Notes: a model not told the origin generated them from the sequence alone. DNA of 64,000 nucleotides from Balanoglossus misakiensis (GCA_040954595.2 CM082578.2:7316001-7380000); one strand, 5' to 3'; positions 1 to 12,802 are shown, counted from the first letter of the stretch. Numbers and translations: made by a program.

Positions 1-45
1 CCCACGAATGTCGTTTGACCATAGACAGTAGAGGGTTTGACGTTG

Positions 46-1887
46 TCAAAAATCCGAATAAAGGCGATTCTCTTCGCTGATCTGATTTTTGACGGACGCG
101 TCTTCTGTGGCCGTGACCGCTAAATGGCGGGAGGCAACTACCGTCCCCTCCAGGTTCTCGGCAACGCACACGTACGTCCCGGAATCTCCGGCAGCCGCCG
201 AGGTCTTCACCAGCGTCCCGTCGCCGGGAATCACCGACCACTCAGCCGATCCGGACGCGCTGTTCGCTGTCTGTCCGATGCGATGTCCCCTCGGAGCCAC
301 CCAGTACACATCGGGCCGCGGCAATCCCGTGGCGTTGCACCCCAACACAACTCCGTCACCTTCATTGACGGACATCCACACTATGGGGTCATCGATTTCC
401 GGACGGCTGCAGGTCAGGTTTTCTTGCGCGATATCTGGGACGTGCACACCTGCAAGAGACTGCGGAACGTGACAGGTGAAACCGGAGACGTACACCTGTT
501 GACTTTTCTCCTCCGCCCATCTTCTAAAACCCTTCAGACGACAGTCACATGACCAGGGATTATCGTCCAGATGAAGATAACCCCGTCGAACGAAAGCGAA
601 GTGGAGCTTTTCGGGAAGCGTCGTTAAGCGGTTGCCTCGCAGGTCTATGTAATAATGTGAAAAGTACAGTCCGTCAAACGAGTGCTCGTCGACCGCTTCT
701 ACAGCCATATTATCGAGAGTGAGGACGAGGTAGAACGAAGGTGGCACCCCCTGAAACGCGTAGTCCCCGACTCTGGTTATGCGATTTCCGCCCAAATGGA
801 TTCGGATGCGAGTGTACCGATATCCGCTTCGAAACAGTGAAACGTAGAAGGACGGAATGGTGCGGATTCGATTGTGACTGAGATCCAAGATTGAGATTTG
901 CGAGACAACGTTGAAATGATCTGTGGGGACATCCTCGATTCGGTTGTGTGAGAGCGACAGTTCCTCGAGCTGGTTGAGCGCGGAGATGTTTGGAGGCTGT
1001 TCTAAGATATTGTTATCGAGGTAGAGGCGTTCTAGCTTGGACAACCCGGCAAACTGAGATTCTGTCAACGACGCAATTCGGTTGTTTTGCAACTTCAGCT
1101 GCCGCAACGACGAGAAATCATCGAACACTGTCGCAGGCAGGTGGCTGATAAGGTTACTGGCAAGCGAGAGTTCCCTCAAACGAGCGAAATCAAATGCCAC
1201 GAAGCGCGTCAGCTTGTTGAGATCCAAAAACAACTCCACGAGATTTCTCAAGACGTCGTACGCTGGCAAGGAGTCGTCTCCCAGTTCGTTGTCAGAGAGG
1301 TACACCTTCTTCACGTTCCGTATTCCCAGGAATGCGTCGTTCGAAAGCCTTGCTATTCGGTTGCGCGACAAGACCACATGGGCGAGTTCGGGCAAGTTCG
1401 GGAATGCGCCGACGGACGTGATGTTGTTACCCGCAAGATTTAGGTAGGTCAATCCCTTCAAATCCCTCAACGGGGGCAGGCTCGTCAGTTCATTATCGTT
1501 CAGTCGCAGTTTGTTCAGATTTGCCAAATCGCTGAAAACGCGGGTGGGTAGCCTAGACAACTTGTTGCCGTGGAGATACAAAGCGGTCAGGTTTTTCAAT
1601 CCCGTGAAGGCATCCTCGCCCAATTCTTGTAACTCATTATCGGAAATGTCCAGGTACACCAAAGCGTGGAGCCCGAGAAAGGTTTGAGAAGGGATCGCGA
1701 ATATCTCGTTTCTCTTAAGACTCAAGGTACTTGTAGTCGGAGGGATGTCTTTTGGCACTTCTGTCAGTGATCGGGACGCGCAATACGCATTGCTGTCTCC
1801 ATCACAGGTACACGTCAGTGTACATGAATACAAACCGTGAAAGACACCCAGTACAGAGAAGATGACCAAAAACCTTTTGGAGTGCAT
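46..1887 (-). CDS. Secreted LRR-Ig protein, paralogue A
   Basis: One coding exon of 613 residues. The ATG at 1887 is preferred because the open frame upstream of it has no ATG and the residues after it form a signal peptide (about 1-21). A cysteine cap follows (C22, C26, C28, C36; LRRNT-like), then a long run of LxxLxLxxN leucine-rich repeats, a C-terminal cap at about 443-493 (CDC near its start), and an Ig domain at about 495-592 with Cys517 and Cys574 and the DSGTYVC motif. There is no TM segment or evident lipid-anchor signal, so it is probably secreted. A strong acceptor (1939-1940) and donor (2215-2216) suggest a 5'-UTR intron at 1939-2216. It is a tandem paralogue of the gene at 3083-4906; both end in Y-x-[DE]-F. 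The family usually mediates protein-protein recognition; the ligand is unknown. Confidence 0.9.
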   Translation of the reverse strand: MHSKRFLVIFSVLGVFHGLYSCTLTCTCDGDSNAYCASRSLTEVPKDIPPTTSTLSLKRNEIFAIPSQTFLGLHALVYLDISDNELQELGEDAFTGLKNLTALYLHGNKLSRLPTRVFSDLANLNKLRLNDNELTSLPPLRDLKGLTYLNLAGNNITSVGAFPNLPELAHVVLSRNRIARLSNDAFLGIRNVKKVYLSDNELGDDSLPAYDVLRNLVELFLDLNKLTRFVAFDFARLRELSLASNLISHLPATVFDDFSSLRQLKLQNNRIASLTESQFAGLSKLERLYLDNNILEQPPNISALNQLEELSLSHNRIEDVPTDHFNVVSQISILDLSHNRIRTIPSFYVSLFRSGYRYTRIRIHLGGNRITRVGDYAFQGVPPSFYLVLTLDNMAVEAVDEHSFDGLYFSHYYIDLRGNRLTTLPEKLHFAFVRRGYLHLDDNPWSCDCRLKGFRRWAEEKSQQVYVSGFTCHVPQSLAGVHVPDIAQENLTCSRPEIDDPIVWMSVNEGDGVVLGCNATGLPRPDVYWVAPRGHRIGQTANSASGSAEWSVIPGDGTLVKTSAAAGDSGTYVCVAENLEGTVVASRHLAVTATEDASVKNQISEENRLYSDF

Positions 1888-3082
1888 GGCCGTGTACGGC
1901 TGATAACCCAGCAAATCCTCCTTCAATTAGGGTCGTTCCTGTCAGTAAAGTAAAATTGCGTAAATTCCTACATAATAATGATATTGAACAATCCCCACCA
2001 TTTTTGCCATGCCGTGAATATAGACCCCCTCCCCAATGTAGGGCCTATATGATAGGGCAGTGGTTTACGGGTCTAGAAGGCAGCGTGGTATTTTGCCCTA
2101 AAATCACAAATAAACTCAACAACAAGGAGACCTCAAAGCTACCAAATTATGTAGATATCAGCTGGACTGAACTTCCCCTTTTGGCTTTAAGAATATGATA
2201 GGGTCCATGTACTTACATCAAATGTGAAGAATCTCTTCCAAATAAACAGCGAGTGTCCGTGTTGCTCCCAGCAAATGCCAGTGAATTTGAAGTCCAAAAA
2301 GATTGATTGAAGAGTACACGAACTTTCTAGAGAGTCGTTGGTACAGAGAGACGGATGTCTATGTTCTGTGCGTTTTCCAGCATCAACCGCTAGCTGCATA
2401 TGGACGTGCGCACATGTAAATTCTAAGGCTAGCTTTCTCTGCTCGCCATCCGATTGTAATATTCGACTACATGTGTAGCTTTTTTCGGATGATTACCGGT
2501 TTTATAGCGCCCAAAACTCTCAGTTCGGCCTGTTCTGTTTGACTTGTTGTAAACAAGGATAAGTCGTTCACACTGAAATGTCATTTTCGGAATTTCAGAC
2601 AACCAACACTTGTCGTCTGATCTGCTACCTCCAGACTGTCTGCTGTCAACCAATAACAGACAACAGACAGGGCGTAGCTTCCTGGAAAGATCAGGGGTTC
2701 GTTTACTGGCTTGTTCGCCAACTATAAATGAATGACAAGAACGAAAGGTTCATTGAAAGAAGTTTTATTGGTTACTGTATATGGTCAACAATATTCATAA
2801 TTACAAATAACTATTGCCCCAACTTGCAATTGAGAAATTTTCAATTATAGTACAAACACTGTGGAGATTAAATGTCGGTGACTTTACTTTACAGAGCAAT
2901 CTGTTTATAACATACTTCTCCACGAAGGAACACTAAGTATGTGTCATCTATATGAAACGAAAACGCGTCAGGATTCAAGGGAGTCATATTCATAATATAT
3001 ACCTATCTGATGCACCGTTTGTGTAATTATTCAAATCTGAACTAACAATAACACCAACTTCACACACGACTACATGCTCTGC
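1888..3082. other. Spacer between LRR-Ig paralogues, with 5' UTR of A and poly(A) signal of B
   Basis: On the minus strand this holds the inferred 5' UTR of paralogue A: an exon ending at 2217 (donor GTAAGT), an intron at 1939-2216, and a short leader at 1888-1938. An AATAAA on the minus strand at 2764-2769 lies about 315 bases past the stop of paralogue B and is its likely poly(A) signal. No other coding exon was recognised. Confidence 0.55.
2764..2769 (-). terminator. Poly(A) signal of LRR-Ig paralogue B
   Basis: AATAAA on the minus strand, about 315 bases downstream of the stop codon at 3083. It is the first canonical hexamer I saw after that stop. Cleavage position not determined. Confidence 0.45.
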
Positions 3083-4906
3083 TCAAAATTCTGGGTAAAC
3101 ATGATTTGTTTGGTTGGCCCGATTTTCGGCCAAAGTTGTTTCTGCGGCACGAACCCGCAAATGGCGGGAGGCAACTGCCGTCCCCTCCTGATTCTCCGCG
3201 ACGCACACGTACGTCCCGGAATCTCCGGCGGCGGCCGAGGTCTTCATCAGCGACCCGTCGGGCTTCACCAACCAGTCGCCGGTAGCGGACACCCTGTTCG
3301 TAGACCGGGTGATGCGAGCTCCGTCCGGGGTCACCCAGTACACGATGGGGCGTGGCGAACCCGTGGAGTCGCACTCCAACGCTATATCAGCACCTTGGTC
3401 GACCGACATCCACAGCACGGGTTCACCGACTTCGGGTGGACTGCAGGTCAGATTTTGCGGCGCGATTTCCATGACGTCAATCTGGACAGTGGATCCCGGA
3501 AAGGCACAGGTGAACCCGCTGATCTGCACAGACCAGGTCCTATTCTCCAAACCCGGCGCATTGTCCTCCGCCCACTTTCTCATCCCCCCGAGCCGGCAAT
3601 CGCAGGAGAGGGGGTTACTTCCAACATTGATACCCAACTCATACATGAGCTCGTTCGCATAATGTAGCTTTTCGGGGAGTGTCGATAAGTTGTTGTCTCT
3701 CAGGTCGACGAACAGGCGAAACGCGTCGAGGCCGGCAAACGCGTCTTCGTCTAATTCCTCTATCTGCATGTGATCGAGAAACAGGTTCATGAGCATTGCG
3801 GGTCCAACACCTTCAAATGCACGAGATTCCACCTTCGTGAACAGATTCCCCTCTAATTTGATCACAATGAATCCAGTCCTTCCATCATACCCTTTCTCAA
3901 ATAGCGAAGGATAAAACGTCGGTACGCGAGTAAGTTGGTTATAGCCCAGATCTATTCCGATGAGTCTGGAGGTAAAATTAAAATAGTCTATCGGGATGTC
4001 CTCGATGTAGTTATGAGACAGCGTGAAAAAAAGCAGTCGGTTTAGCTCGGAGATATTCGGCGGTTGTACTACGTTATTGTGGTGAAGGTAGAGGCTTTCT
4101 AGCTCGGGAGTGCCGGCAAACTGTGCCGCCGCCAAGGACGCAATCGCGTTGCTTCTCAGATCCAGCTCTCGCAACGAAGGGAGTCCGTCGAACGCCGTCG
4201 CTGGCAAGTGACTGATAGAATTATAGGCCAGCGAAAGTTTGGTCAGACTACCGAGGTCAAAAGCTTCGAACGTTGTCAGTTCGTTGTGATACAAGTACAA
4301 CGCCTGAAGGTTCACCAAACCCTCGGGACCAGAGGGGAATGCGTCTTTTGATATGAAAGCTATTTTGTTGTACGACAAATCCAAACGGACGAGTGCGGGA
4401 CAGCTTGGGAATGCCGGGATGGAGGCGATCTTGTTATTCGACAGATTCAGGCGCGTCAGCCGCTTCAGATCGCCCTCAGCGGGGACGCTTCTCAGTTCGT
4501 TGCCGTCCAGTCGCAGGAGCTGAAGGTTCGACATGTCCCTGAAAAAGTCGGGCGGCAGCGCGGTCAGGTTGTTGCCTTGCAGCTCTAGAACTGTAAGGAT
4601 TTTCAGTCCCTTAAAAGCCGCCGGCGCCACCTCGTGTATCTGATTATGGTAGAGATACAGGCGTTCAAGTGCGGAGAGATTGTGGAAGGCAAGCGAGGGG
4701 ACGGTGGACAGAGCGTTTCCGTCGAGAAACAACCTCTGCGCCGTCCGTGGGATGTTTTCAGGGATCTCCGTCAGTGATCGGCGTCTACACTTGATCCTTG
4801 TCATGTCCGACTCAGGCCTGCAGCTGCATCTCGGCGGACAGGCACAGAAACAGTAAAAGCAGCAAAGAATGGTGAAGGCCAACAGGTATATGTTGGTGGC
4901 ACTCAT
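3083..4906 (-). CDS. Secreted LRR-Ig protein, paralogue B
   Basis: One coding exon of 607 residues. The first true ATG is at 4906; the codon before it is GTG. A signal peptide (about 1-20, ending in a Cys-rich stretch) is followed by an LRRNT-like cap (CPPRCSC), many LxxLxLxxN repeats, an LRRCT cap at about 431-488 (SCDCRLGG, later GFTC and NLTC) and an Ig domain at about 490-586 with Cys512 and Cys568 (SGTYVCVAEN). There is no TM segment. Domain order, LRRCT-Ig linker and C-terminus match paralogue A closely, so the pair arose by tandem duplication. An acceptor at 4980-4981 and donor at 5181-5182 suggest a 5'-UTR intron at 4980-5182, matching the position of the one in paralogue A. Probably an extracellular recognition protein; partner unknown. 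Confidence 0.9.
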   Translation of the reverse strand: MSATNIYLLAFTILCCFYCFCACPPRCSCRPESDMTRIKCRRRSLTEIPENIPRTAQRLFLDGNALSTVPSLAFHNLSALERLYLYHNQIHEVAPAAFKGLKILTVLELQGNNLTALPPDFFRDMSNLQLLRLDGNELRSVPAEGDLKRLTRLNLSNNKIASIPAFPSCPALVRLDLSYNKIAFISKDAFPSGPEGLVNLQALYLYHNELTTFEAFDLGSLTKLSLAYNSISHLPATAFDGLPSLRELDLRSNAIASLAAAQFAGTPELESLYLHHNNVVQPPNISELNRLLFFTLSHNYIEDIPIDYFNFTSRLIGIDLGYNQLTRVPTFYPSLFEKGYDGRTGFIVIKLEGNLFTKVESRAFEGVGPAMLMNLFLDHMQIEELDEDAFAGLDAFRLFVDLRDNNLSTLPEKLHYANELMYELGINVGSNPLSCDCRLGGMRKWAEDNAPGLENRTWSVQISGFTCAFPGSTVQIDVMEIAPQNLTCSPPEVGEPVLWMSVDQGADIALECDSTGSPRPIVYWVTPDGARITRSTNRVSATGDWLVKPDGSLMKTSAAAGDSGTYVCVAENQEGTAVASRHLRVRAAETTLAENRANQTNHVYPEF

Positions 4907-5183
4907 CACGATGCCCGACGGAGAAACGTTTCTGGGTGTATAATAGCAATGTCGACCAATGCTCGATTATTTTTGGTTCCTGTGAAAAGAATTCGAGTAT
5001 TTGAGTATTTAGTGGATTGCAGTCATGATGATATTTCAAACAGACACGACTGACATGTTGCGTATGTTGTCAATAATTGTTGACAAGGAGTCGATACTTT
5101 CCCCTGTACACATAAAGCCATAGATGAATGGACAAATGAACGGAACCGAGCGGTGATAACCAATTAAGCCCGAAGTTCTTACC

Positions 5184-7129
5184 TGTACACAGAGCACAGG
5201 AAAGTTAACGTTTGTCCTCTCGGCCAAAGGCTGAGTACATGTAGTGTCCAAATGGCTCTGTTGAAACTGAAAATTATATTCACACGTTACATTGACGTGA
5301 CCCATTCACGTGATTGATTACATTACCTGGAAAACACGCAAGATCGATTTCTGCGCAATTGTTTGCACATGTTGTTTGTGAGATGGGACCTTGCACCCTG
5401 CACTCCGTTGGTGCGCAGAATCTACACTAAAGGTATCGTGTGCTCCACAGGGACAGATTTGCATAAAAAAATGATAGTCCTCCAAACCTTTCAGAATCTG
5501 CGCCTCGAAAATCTTACTGCCGTCAGGATTTCGTAACAGAGTGATGTTTGTTAATGGCACAGGGCTTCACGATTGCGGCGTGGGAGATCAGATTTGGTAA
5601 CTTGATAAAAGCTGACATCGACCTCAAGGCCATTTTTAACTTTTTTGTCGTCATTCAAAATAGAAAACATGCGCAGACAATTGTCGGTGTAGGAACAAAA
5701 AAACAGGAACTTCTTGCGACAATCAGCAGCTATCTACAGCACCAGGCAAAACATGGTCATCAGATATAAATAACCTTTTCGTTAGATGTTTGAAGCTTTA
5801 GATGACTGAGTATTCTTCAAGGCACCGACTGCCCATTTGGCAATTGATAGATTATAATCACAATGATGTACATGTACAGTGGTGTATTTGGTAATGATAT
5901 ATTTAAATTATAAACTTGAGAAACATAACAGTAGTTGCAAAAACAACAACGCACGCAGTAGGGTCTCTATTTTGAAATTCGCATTTCGATGGATTACGCC
6001 AAATTGCGTAATTGCCGATGCCAAGAAATGAAGGGTTATCAAACTCTCCCAGGGTCAATGTACAATGTATGTCGTAGAATGATGTGTAACTATAATAGGA
6101 ATGCAAGAGATTTCTGTGTAATATTTTGGATCAGATGACAAGGTTTGCTTTTGTGTGATGTACACGCGGGGGATTTTATGTGGGATCGACGAATGCAGTT
6201 GTGGTTTGCATTCCATTCTAGGTTTTAATGAGATGCATTAACGGTAATCGGCATGGCCTATGGTAAACTGCAGTGGACGTTTTGGTCAACATTTCTCCTC
6301 TGAAATTCTGACTCTTGATAAGAACCCATTCAGTTCATTACTACGTTTCATATATACTGTATCTTTATTTATCTTAACTGGAACTATGACATTTTGAATA
6401 ATTTTGAATATAAAGAGATTAACCAACGCCATGAATGAACGTGTTTAGGCCTAATTCTATATGGAACCTTGAATCATTATGGAATCTTATCATACTGGAG
6501 AAAACTGTTGCTGTACGTTGTGGTGTATGATTTTCGTTGCTATGGTAATTACGATAATAATGATTGAGCTAAATATTTAGAACTCCTATTTATTCAATTT
6601 CAATACTAGGTTATTGTGTTGACAAAAACATGCACTAATTTGAAATGTTACGGTCTTAATTACTTGATAACATTTTGTAAATTTTTTTTGTAAAAATCAA
6701 AATTTCTTGAGACGTATGTGATAAATACGGAGAATAACTACCAACCTCTTTGGGTATTCTTCACCATAACTCAATGTTTCTTCTCCCATGCGGGTGAGCA
6801 TCTGTTATTATTTAAAACCCTATTAAATTTTCACTTGAATCATTCGACGCATGCATTTTAAGTAAAGCCCAGTTTTATCGTTCTGTTATTGTTCAGATGT
6901 TATTTAAAAACAACTGTATTCTGCAATATAACTCACTGGAACTGTTTACCGCTGCGACGGACTACTTTTTTGGGGGGCGGGGGTCACTTCTCTCTGTCGT
7001 TGGGTTTGGATTCATGCGCATCCGTCGTGACATCTTTCAGAGAGAGATGTAAGGATGTGCAAATGCAAAATATCACGTGTGATGTTAAATCCATTCCGAA
7101 ATTATTCACTTATAGTCAATTTAAATCTA
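5184..7129. other. Intergenic stretch, no gene recognised
   Basis: AT-rich DNA between the LRR-Ig pair and the LINE fragment. Short open frames here (for example near 5318-5560 minus and 5548-5769 plus) show no recognisable domain, no repeated family motif and no consistent splice structure. Upstream regulatory sequence of paralogue B probably lies here, but no motif could be assigned. Confidence 0.5.
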
Positions 7130-7502
7130 TCCCACACATGGAGGAATATTTGTATATTATTCAACACAGGGGTTTTAGAGCAGCACTGACCCGTTTTCGT
7201 CATATCAAGTCATACCTTGCGTATAGAACAGTGCAGATGGGAAAGGATAAAACCCCAAAGATCAGAAAGAACATTGTCTTATATGTAACAATGGGCATAT
7301 TGAAGACGAGTATCATATGTGTTTTATCTGCCCAGCTCATACAGATTTGCGGGAAAAATTCATCCCAAGCTTTTTCCTAAATCCTCCTGTAGAATATAAG
7401 TTTCACGAACTCACGTCAACAAATAACAAATACTTATTACGCCAATTGAGTAAATACATTCTCTATGCTTTTCAAAAGAGAGATAAATTGTTACAAGGGT
7501 AG
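7130..7502 (+). mobile_element. LINE (non-LTR retrotransposon) ORF2 3' fragment, frameshifted
   Basis: Two overlapping frames together read like the extreme C-terminus of a LINE reverse-transcriptase protein. The first frame has a GFRAALTRFRHIKSY-type stretch. After a frame change near 7269, the second has a Cys/His knuckle CLIC...HMCFICPAH, then TDLREKF and a basic helical tail ending in QKRDKLL at the TAG at 7500-7502. The motif order (LTRFR, CxxC, E-D-E-Y-H, CP, LR) is typical of CR1/L2/Jockey-like elements; I cannot name the clade. The frame change and missing 5' part mark a dead, truncated copy lying just downstream of the minus-strand receptor gene. Confidence 0.7.
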
Positions 7503-7661
7503 ATACGAGTAAATGCTTTGATGGCATGACATATTACTAGTATTCTATTTCTATTTTGTATTTAAAGGGCCAATCGGCCATATATATATACTGAATAAAC
7601 ATATTCAAGACAATCATTCATTCGTGACATCTGGACTTTCGATATCCGAGAACGCGCCATT

Positions 7662-10600
7662 CTAAACACCGCCGACCTCGTCGCGGGACGGTGCCACGGA
7701 TGGAGCGGCGGCGGACTCGTATTGCGGCGGCGGCGTGGCTTCCCCGGAGCCGCGTCTCGCGTTGTAGGCGACAGCGACATCGCTTCCGTCCACGACGATT
7801 GCGCTAGTGTTATCACCCGCGGGTGACGCGGGCTTGCTCCCGTCGGCGTTGTATGTGACATCGGTCACCCCGCGAGTGTCCAAACTTCTCCGCGAGCGGC
7901 TCTGTTTCCTGGCCAGGCAGAGGACCAGCGTTGATCCGACGACGAAAATGGCGAGGATCGGCAACAGGATGGACAGCAACATCTTGATGTTTTTTCCTTT
8001 TCCGCCCTTGGGATCATTTTCAGGTCCACCTGCAAAGGTAAAAAAAAAACAGACTACATGACACCAAGAAGTATTATGTACTGGGATATATCCATACGCA
8101 TGAGAAACACAACAAAATAACAGGACACTTTCATAATCCATACTTGATGACCTGGCACTTCTGTGGTGTAAAGTATGCAAAATACAACATTTCGTCGCAT
8201 AGAAGTGAAAATTGCACTTCAGTTAAAATCACAGTTCTTGTGGAGCAAGATATTGTAGTTAATACACGGTACAAAAAAGGTTGCAGCCTTTAACATAAAC
8301 AAAATATGCTGAGACGTGCTAGACCTGCTGAAACTGTCTATAAATTGAAAAGAGAGAGGGAAGTTTGGTAAATAGTTTTCTAATATCGTCATGCCATAAT
8401 ATCAAATGTCATAAACGTTGACCATCATGCATTGCTTTTGTCCCGAGTCGGCCATCTTTGCCCGGAGATTTGTCTATGGGGTTTCCCCAGACCCTCTTTC
8501 TGGAGTGCCCAACGGAAGAAGCAGGGGGGTCTGGGTAACCGAGACTACCTCCCCATGAAGAACCATGCCCTACGCATACCTGCGATTTTCGCCAGTAGTC
8601 ACGTGCGCAAAATCCAATCACCACCTGATCGATACCCGTGTTCCCGAGTTCAATTAGTATTCATCAATGTGCGATCGTTCGACGGGGGCCACTCTATCTT
8701 ACCTCTCTCGCAACCGAGTCCGTAGTAACCTGGTGGACACAGACACGTTAGTGAATAGTTCGAGTTGTGGCAGGTTCCTCCGTTCACGCAAGGCGGGTAA
8801 CACCCTGGAAAAGAAATAAAAACACAATCTCGCACTCTCTCGTTTCTAAGACGTCATTAGTGTATAGCGGAGCCCAGAAACAGGGACAGCCTACGACACC
8901 TCTACATTTAACCATTGACGATGCTCTCCGAGTCAACCGTCTGCGTCTGAGTATTCTGACACTACCCGAGATATCTTTTCAATACATAAACTATGAACAG
9001 CTGAATAGACTAGTTCAAAACTGTGTGGCATTTCAAAAGACAAGATGAGGACAAGACAGTCGAACATAAATTTGTGTTGCACTCTGAGGGGAACGTGTTG
9101 ACATTCGTCTTTTGTCATCTACTGCTGCAGAGCTTACTGAGTGCTTCTTCGCATGTGTCGCCACGGTAACCAAATTTGCAGTGACACCAATAGTTCCGAC
9201 ACGTTCCTCCATTGTGACAGGCAGGACATCCTGTGAAAGGGAATCACCAAAACGGATCAGAAGACACAGGCTTATAACGGTTCGCTGCAAGGTTCGCTCT
9301 TGACATGTCGCCCACTAATGCGCCCTCAACCGTTCAGCAGATGCACCATATTATGGTGTTGTGTAGCCTCGAAGTTTCACTTGGCCATTGAGGGCACACA
9401 TTCAATCAGGCGATAAGTATGCGTTGGCGGCGAGATCAGTTGTAAAAGAGTCTATTACCGAATCTACAGGGATTGTACTACATGTATTTTTTTGTCACAC
9501 GTAGGCCTAAATCATAAATGAACCACAGACAAAGAGAAAAAACAGACTAGCAACGCGGCATGTCCCTTTGATGTTATGTGCGCCTCGATAAACAACGGCT
9601 GAGATAAGCTTCAAATGTGTCAGACTCCGCGGAGACCAGGGTTGGTCTCGCGTATGCGTCATTATTGTACGATATTATGCGACAATTGTGGCGAGATTTC
9701 CCAGAATTCTTTGCGGTAGCGTCATTTTATCGACAGCGTCAACATGGCTTCCAACAATGCGAACTATGACATAATATCATAAGAAACCCTTGTTGTCTTA
9801 GAATAACCGGCGGTAATTTCTTACAGTTTTCATGCTCCAAACGGCAAACTGCAAGTCTGTTAAGTGCAAATGCTATACAACGACCCAATGGAAACTATCA
9901 CCGACATTAAACACAGTAACAACACATCGCATTTTCCTTGACATCCAATTTGACAGATCGTACCATGACCTTGCTTGGCACCGCTTTGCACTCAGGACAC
10001 GACTGAACACTACTTCACGACGACTAAATTTACACGTTAGAAGTATTATTTACGCTAACAACCTCGCAGATTTACAAAGGACAATATTCGGCGAACCGGA
10101 ATCCATTCCAAAAAATTCGAGATTGATGATCAAACCTTTTGAAATTTGCGATCAAACATACTTATTATATATTCATAACTTTTTCGTACAAACAATCAAA
10201 ATGGTCAAACACATCTCTCCGATACACAAACTTCCTCAAATTTTCGCTGTCCACTCGGCTTCCGTCCCAGCTGACTGAGAACAACAACACGAACTTTCAC
10301 GAAAACACTTTCGTTTTATAATCGGCAAAATTCCGGACATTGCCGAAGTGGATACGTTCGGAAATCTTCGGAGACAAGCTGCACCTTGAAGGCTAGCTGA
10401 GACACGCATAGGGGGATTAGGAGGTGTACTTCACACCTTTTGACAATAGCGTTGCTAGTCTGTTTTTCTCTTTGTCTGTGAATGAACTAACTGGTTACAC
10501 GTTACCTTCTACCCTGTACTCGCATCGATATCCACGGAAGCCATGATCATTACAGAGACAGAAAGGTCCATGTTCTTCCATTGTACACCCATAACTGTTC

Positions 10601-12802
10601 ATACATGGGAAAGGGTGTTCACAATCATCTGTGAACAATTGTGATGAAAAACCCAACGATAAATGCCATCGTAGACCCTCGAGTGACATGATGCCAGTGA
10701 GTGAGTGAGTGAGTGAGTGAGTGAGAGAGTGGGTGGGTGAGTGAGTGAGTCAGAGAGTTAGTCAGACATTCTGTTAGTGAGTGAGTAAGTCAATCAGTAA
10801 ATCAGGCAGGCAACGAACCAACCAACCAACCAACCAACCAACCAACCAACCAACCAACCAACCAATGTGATTGACTGTTTCGTTCTCAACACATACTCGA
10901 CAGCATTCTGTTACATGGTATTTGATTATAAAACATACTAATATCATCAGCTGGTGATGAAATACTCACGTGGAAAGGAGCAATCCATTTCTTCCTCATC
11001 CGAATTATCGCCGCAGTTGTTGAATCCATCGCACACAGCAGAAATACCGATGCAGTAATCAGTAGTGGCACATTTGAAATATCCCGCGGGACATGGACCT
11101 ATAGACAAGACGATTCGGCAAATTGAGTATAGATCCCGTTGTATGAAATTAACGGACTCGAATTGTGCACAGACAGTCTTGCTTAGAAAGAGTACCATAC
11201 ACAGCAAACAAACGTGAGACACTGTCTACAACTAGGAAGACCAATTTCTGTTACGATCAGCAACGTGTGAGCGCCCTCATTTGCTCTCCTTCACATTCTC
11301 CGTTTCCCGCTCGCCCCATGCTTGATCGTTCTTTGGAGTTCGTTGTCATTTTACGATTTACATGACTGTAAGCACGCGTTAACATATACCTGACGACGGT
11401 AGAGCTGACACATAGGAGTTCGGATAACGAACGCCTTTCATCGTAACGCTGTAGTAAAGATAATTCGAAGAGGAGAAGACCGTTTCTGCCTCTGTTGGAT
11501 CAGTCCACCGCACCAGTAGCGGAGCCTCTGACGTCATGCCGTCTCGAACTTCGAGAAGAATTTCGCCCGTATCTGTCGGTGAACAAATGAAGCCGAGAGC
11601 GCGAACAAATTTCGTGAAATTTGCTGGAGATAATGGTTTCATGAAATTGTTGACAGATGTGAGTTTCGTGACAATTCATATGCTAATTTGCACATTTTCA
11701 GCATTTATTTACTTGAACAACGCGCATGTGAGCGTAGGCAATTCATGTCTGGTTCAATAATGTAAGCGCGTTTTCTCTACATGAGGGTACAGTAGTGTTC
11801 CGGCTAATGCATCAAGGCTATTCTCGAAGTGCATAGTAAACACTTACCGTTTGCGAAATGACCAAAAGCAAATGCCAAGATGTGACCCGGTGCCGCCTTA
11901 CAAGTTCGCACGAATTTGTACGTCACACTTTGGGGGTCGCCGCCATAACTTCCTGGGCTATTTCGATCAACGGGACGCTTTGAGAATGAAATGTACCCTA
12001 CAGAAGGGAAACAGAACTATCAAGAAATTTACACACAAAAAACGGATACTTTTTTGTCATCAAGTCGGCAAAATTGAGTATATCTTTAATTTGCATGAAC
12101 ATCGACAAAATAAGGACATATTGTCACTTTAAATTTACACGTGCCCAATTTCGGTTGGTAAAGGGGTGTGTTTGTCTTTTTTCTATGAACATGAGCAAAA
12201 CAAAAGACCAACAATAAAAAAAAACGACAAGAAAACAAACGACACGACGCTTACCGTGTCTGTCACGTGCTTCTCTGAAACTGGCCGCTTCTGCAAAAGA
12301 AATGCCTGAGTAGCGCGCCTTGAATCCCGACAATTGGAACAAGTTGTCACACTGGACTTCGTATGTTATGACCATGGTATTTGTCACAGAAACGTGGTAT
12401 AGTTTCATGGAGTCTATAGGGAGGCTATAGAGACTGTACAGGTATGTGTCTTCAGAACCGTTGACACCCCTTTCATAAAGCTGGAAAATAGAGGAACGAG
12501 TCATTGTTACTGAAACAGTCCCCGCTGGATTAAGACATTGCGTAAATCAGCAGGGTACAATAAAAAAGCCAAACCACGCCGGTGGCCACATGTGGTATAT
12601 CGCAAAAGTTATAATAAAATAGTTCCATGCATTTCTGGGTTATGGCTCCGCGGACAGGGACGGGTTGATGGTCATGCTTCCCCGAATACGTCAGCTGAAA
12701 AGGTTGCCAAGGGAACAGGGGTGATGCTACACCTACACCATGTTACACCTACACCAATGACTAACATAAAGTTATTGATAATGATGATGATAATGATGAT
12801 GG

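Noticed and set aside
89-3667. Plus-strand open frames opposite the LRR-Ig genes
   Set aside because: Antisense shadows of GC-rich coding exons; no family motifs.
8475-8545. Inverted repeat CCCAGACCC / GGGTCTGGG in an intron
   Set aside because: Only nine paired bases with a long spacer; could occur by chance.
8475-8704. Read-through of the third EGF exon past 8703 as coding
   Set aside because: A clean donor (AGAG|GTAAGA) and phase-1 match to exon 8029-7662 make splicing far more likely.
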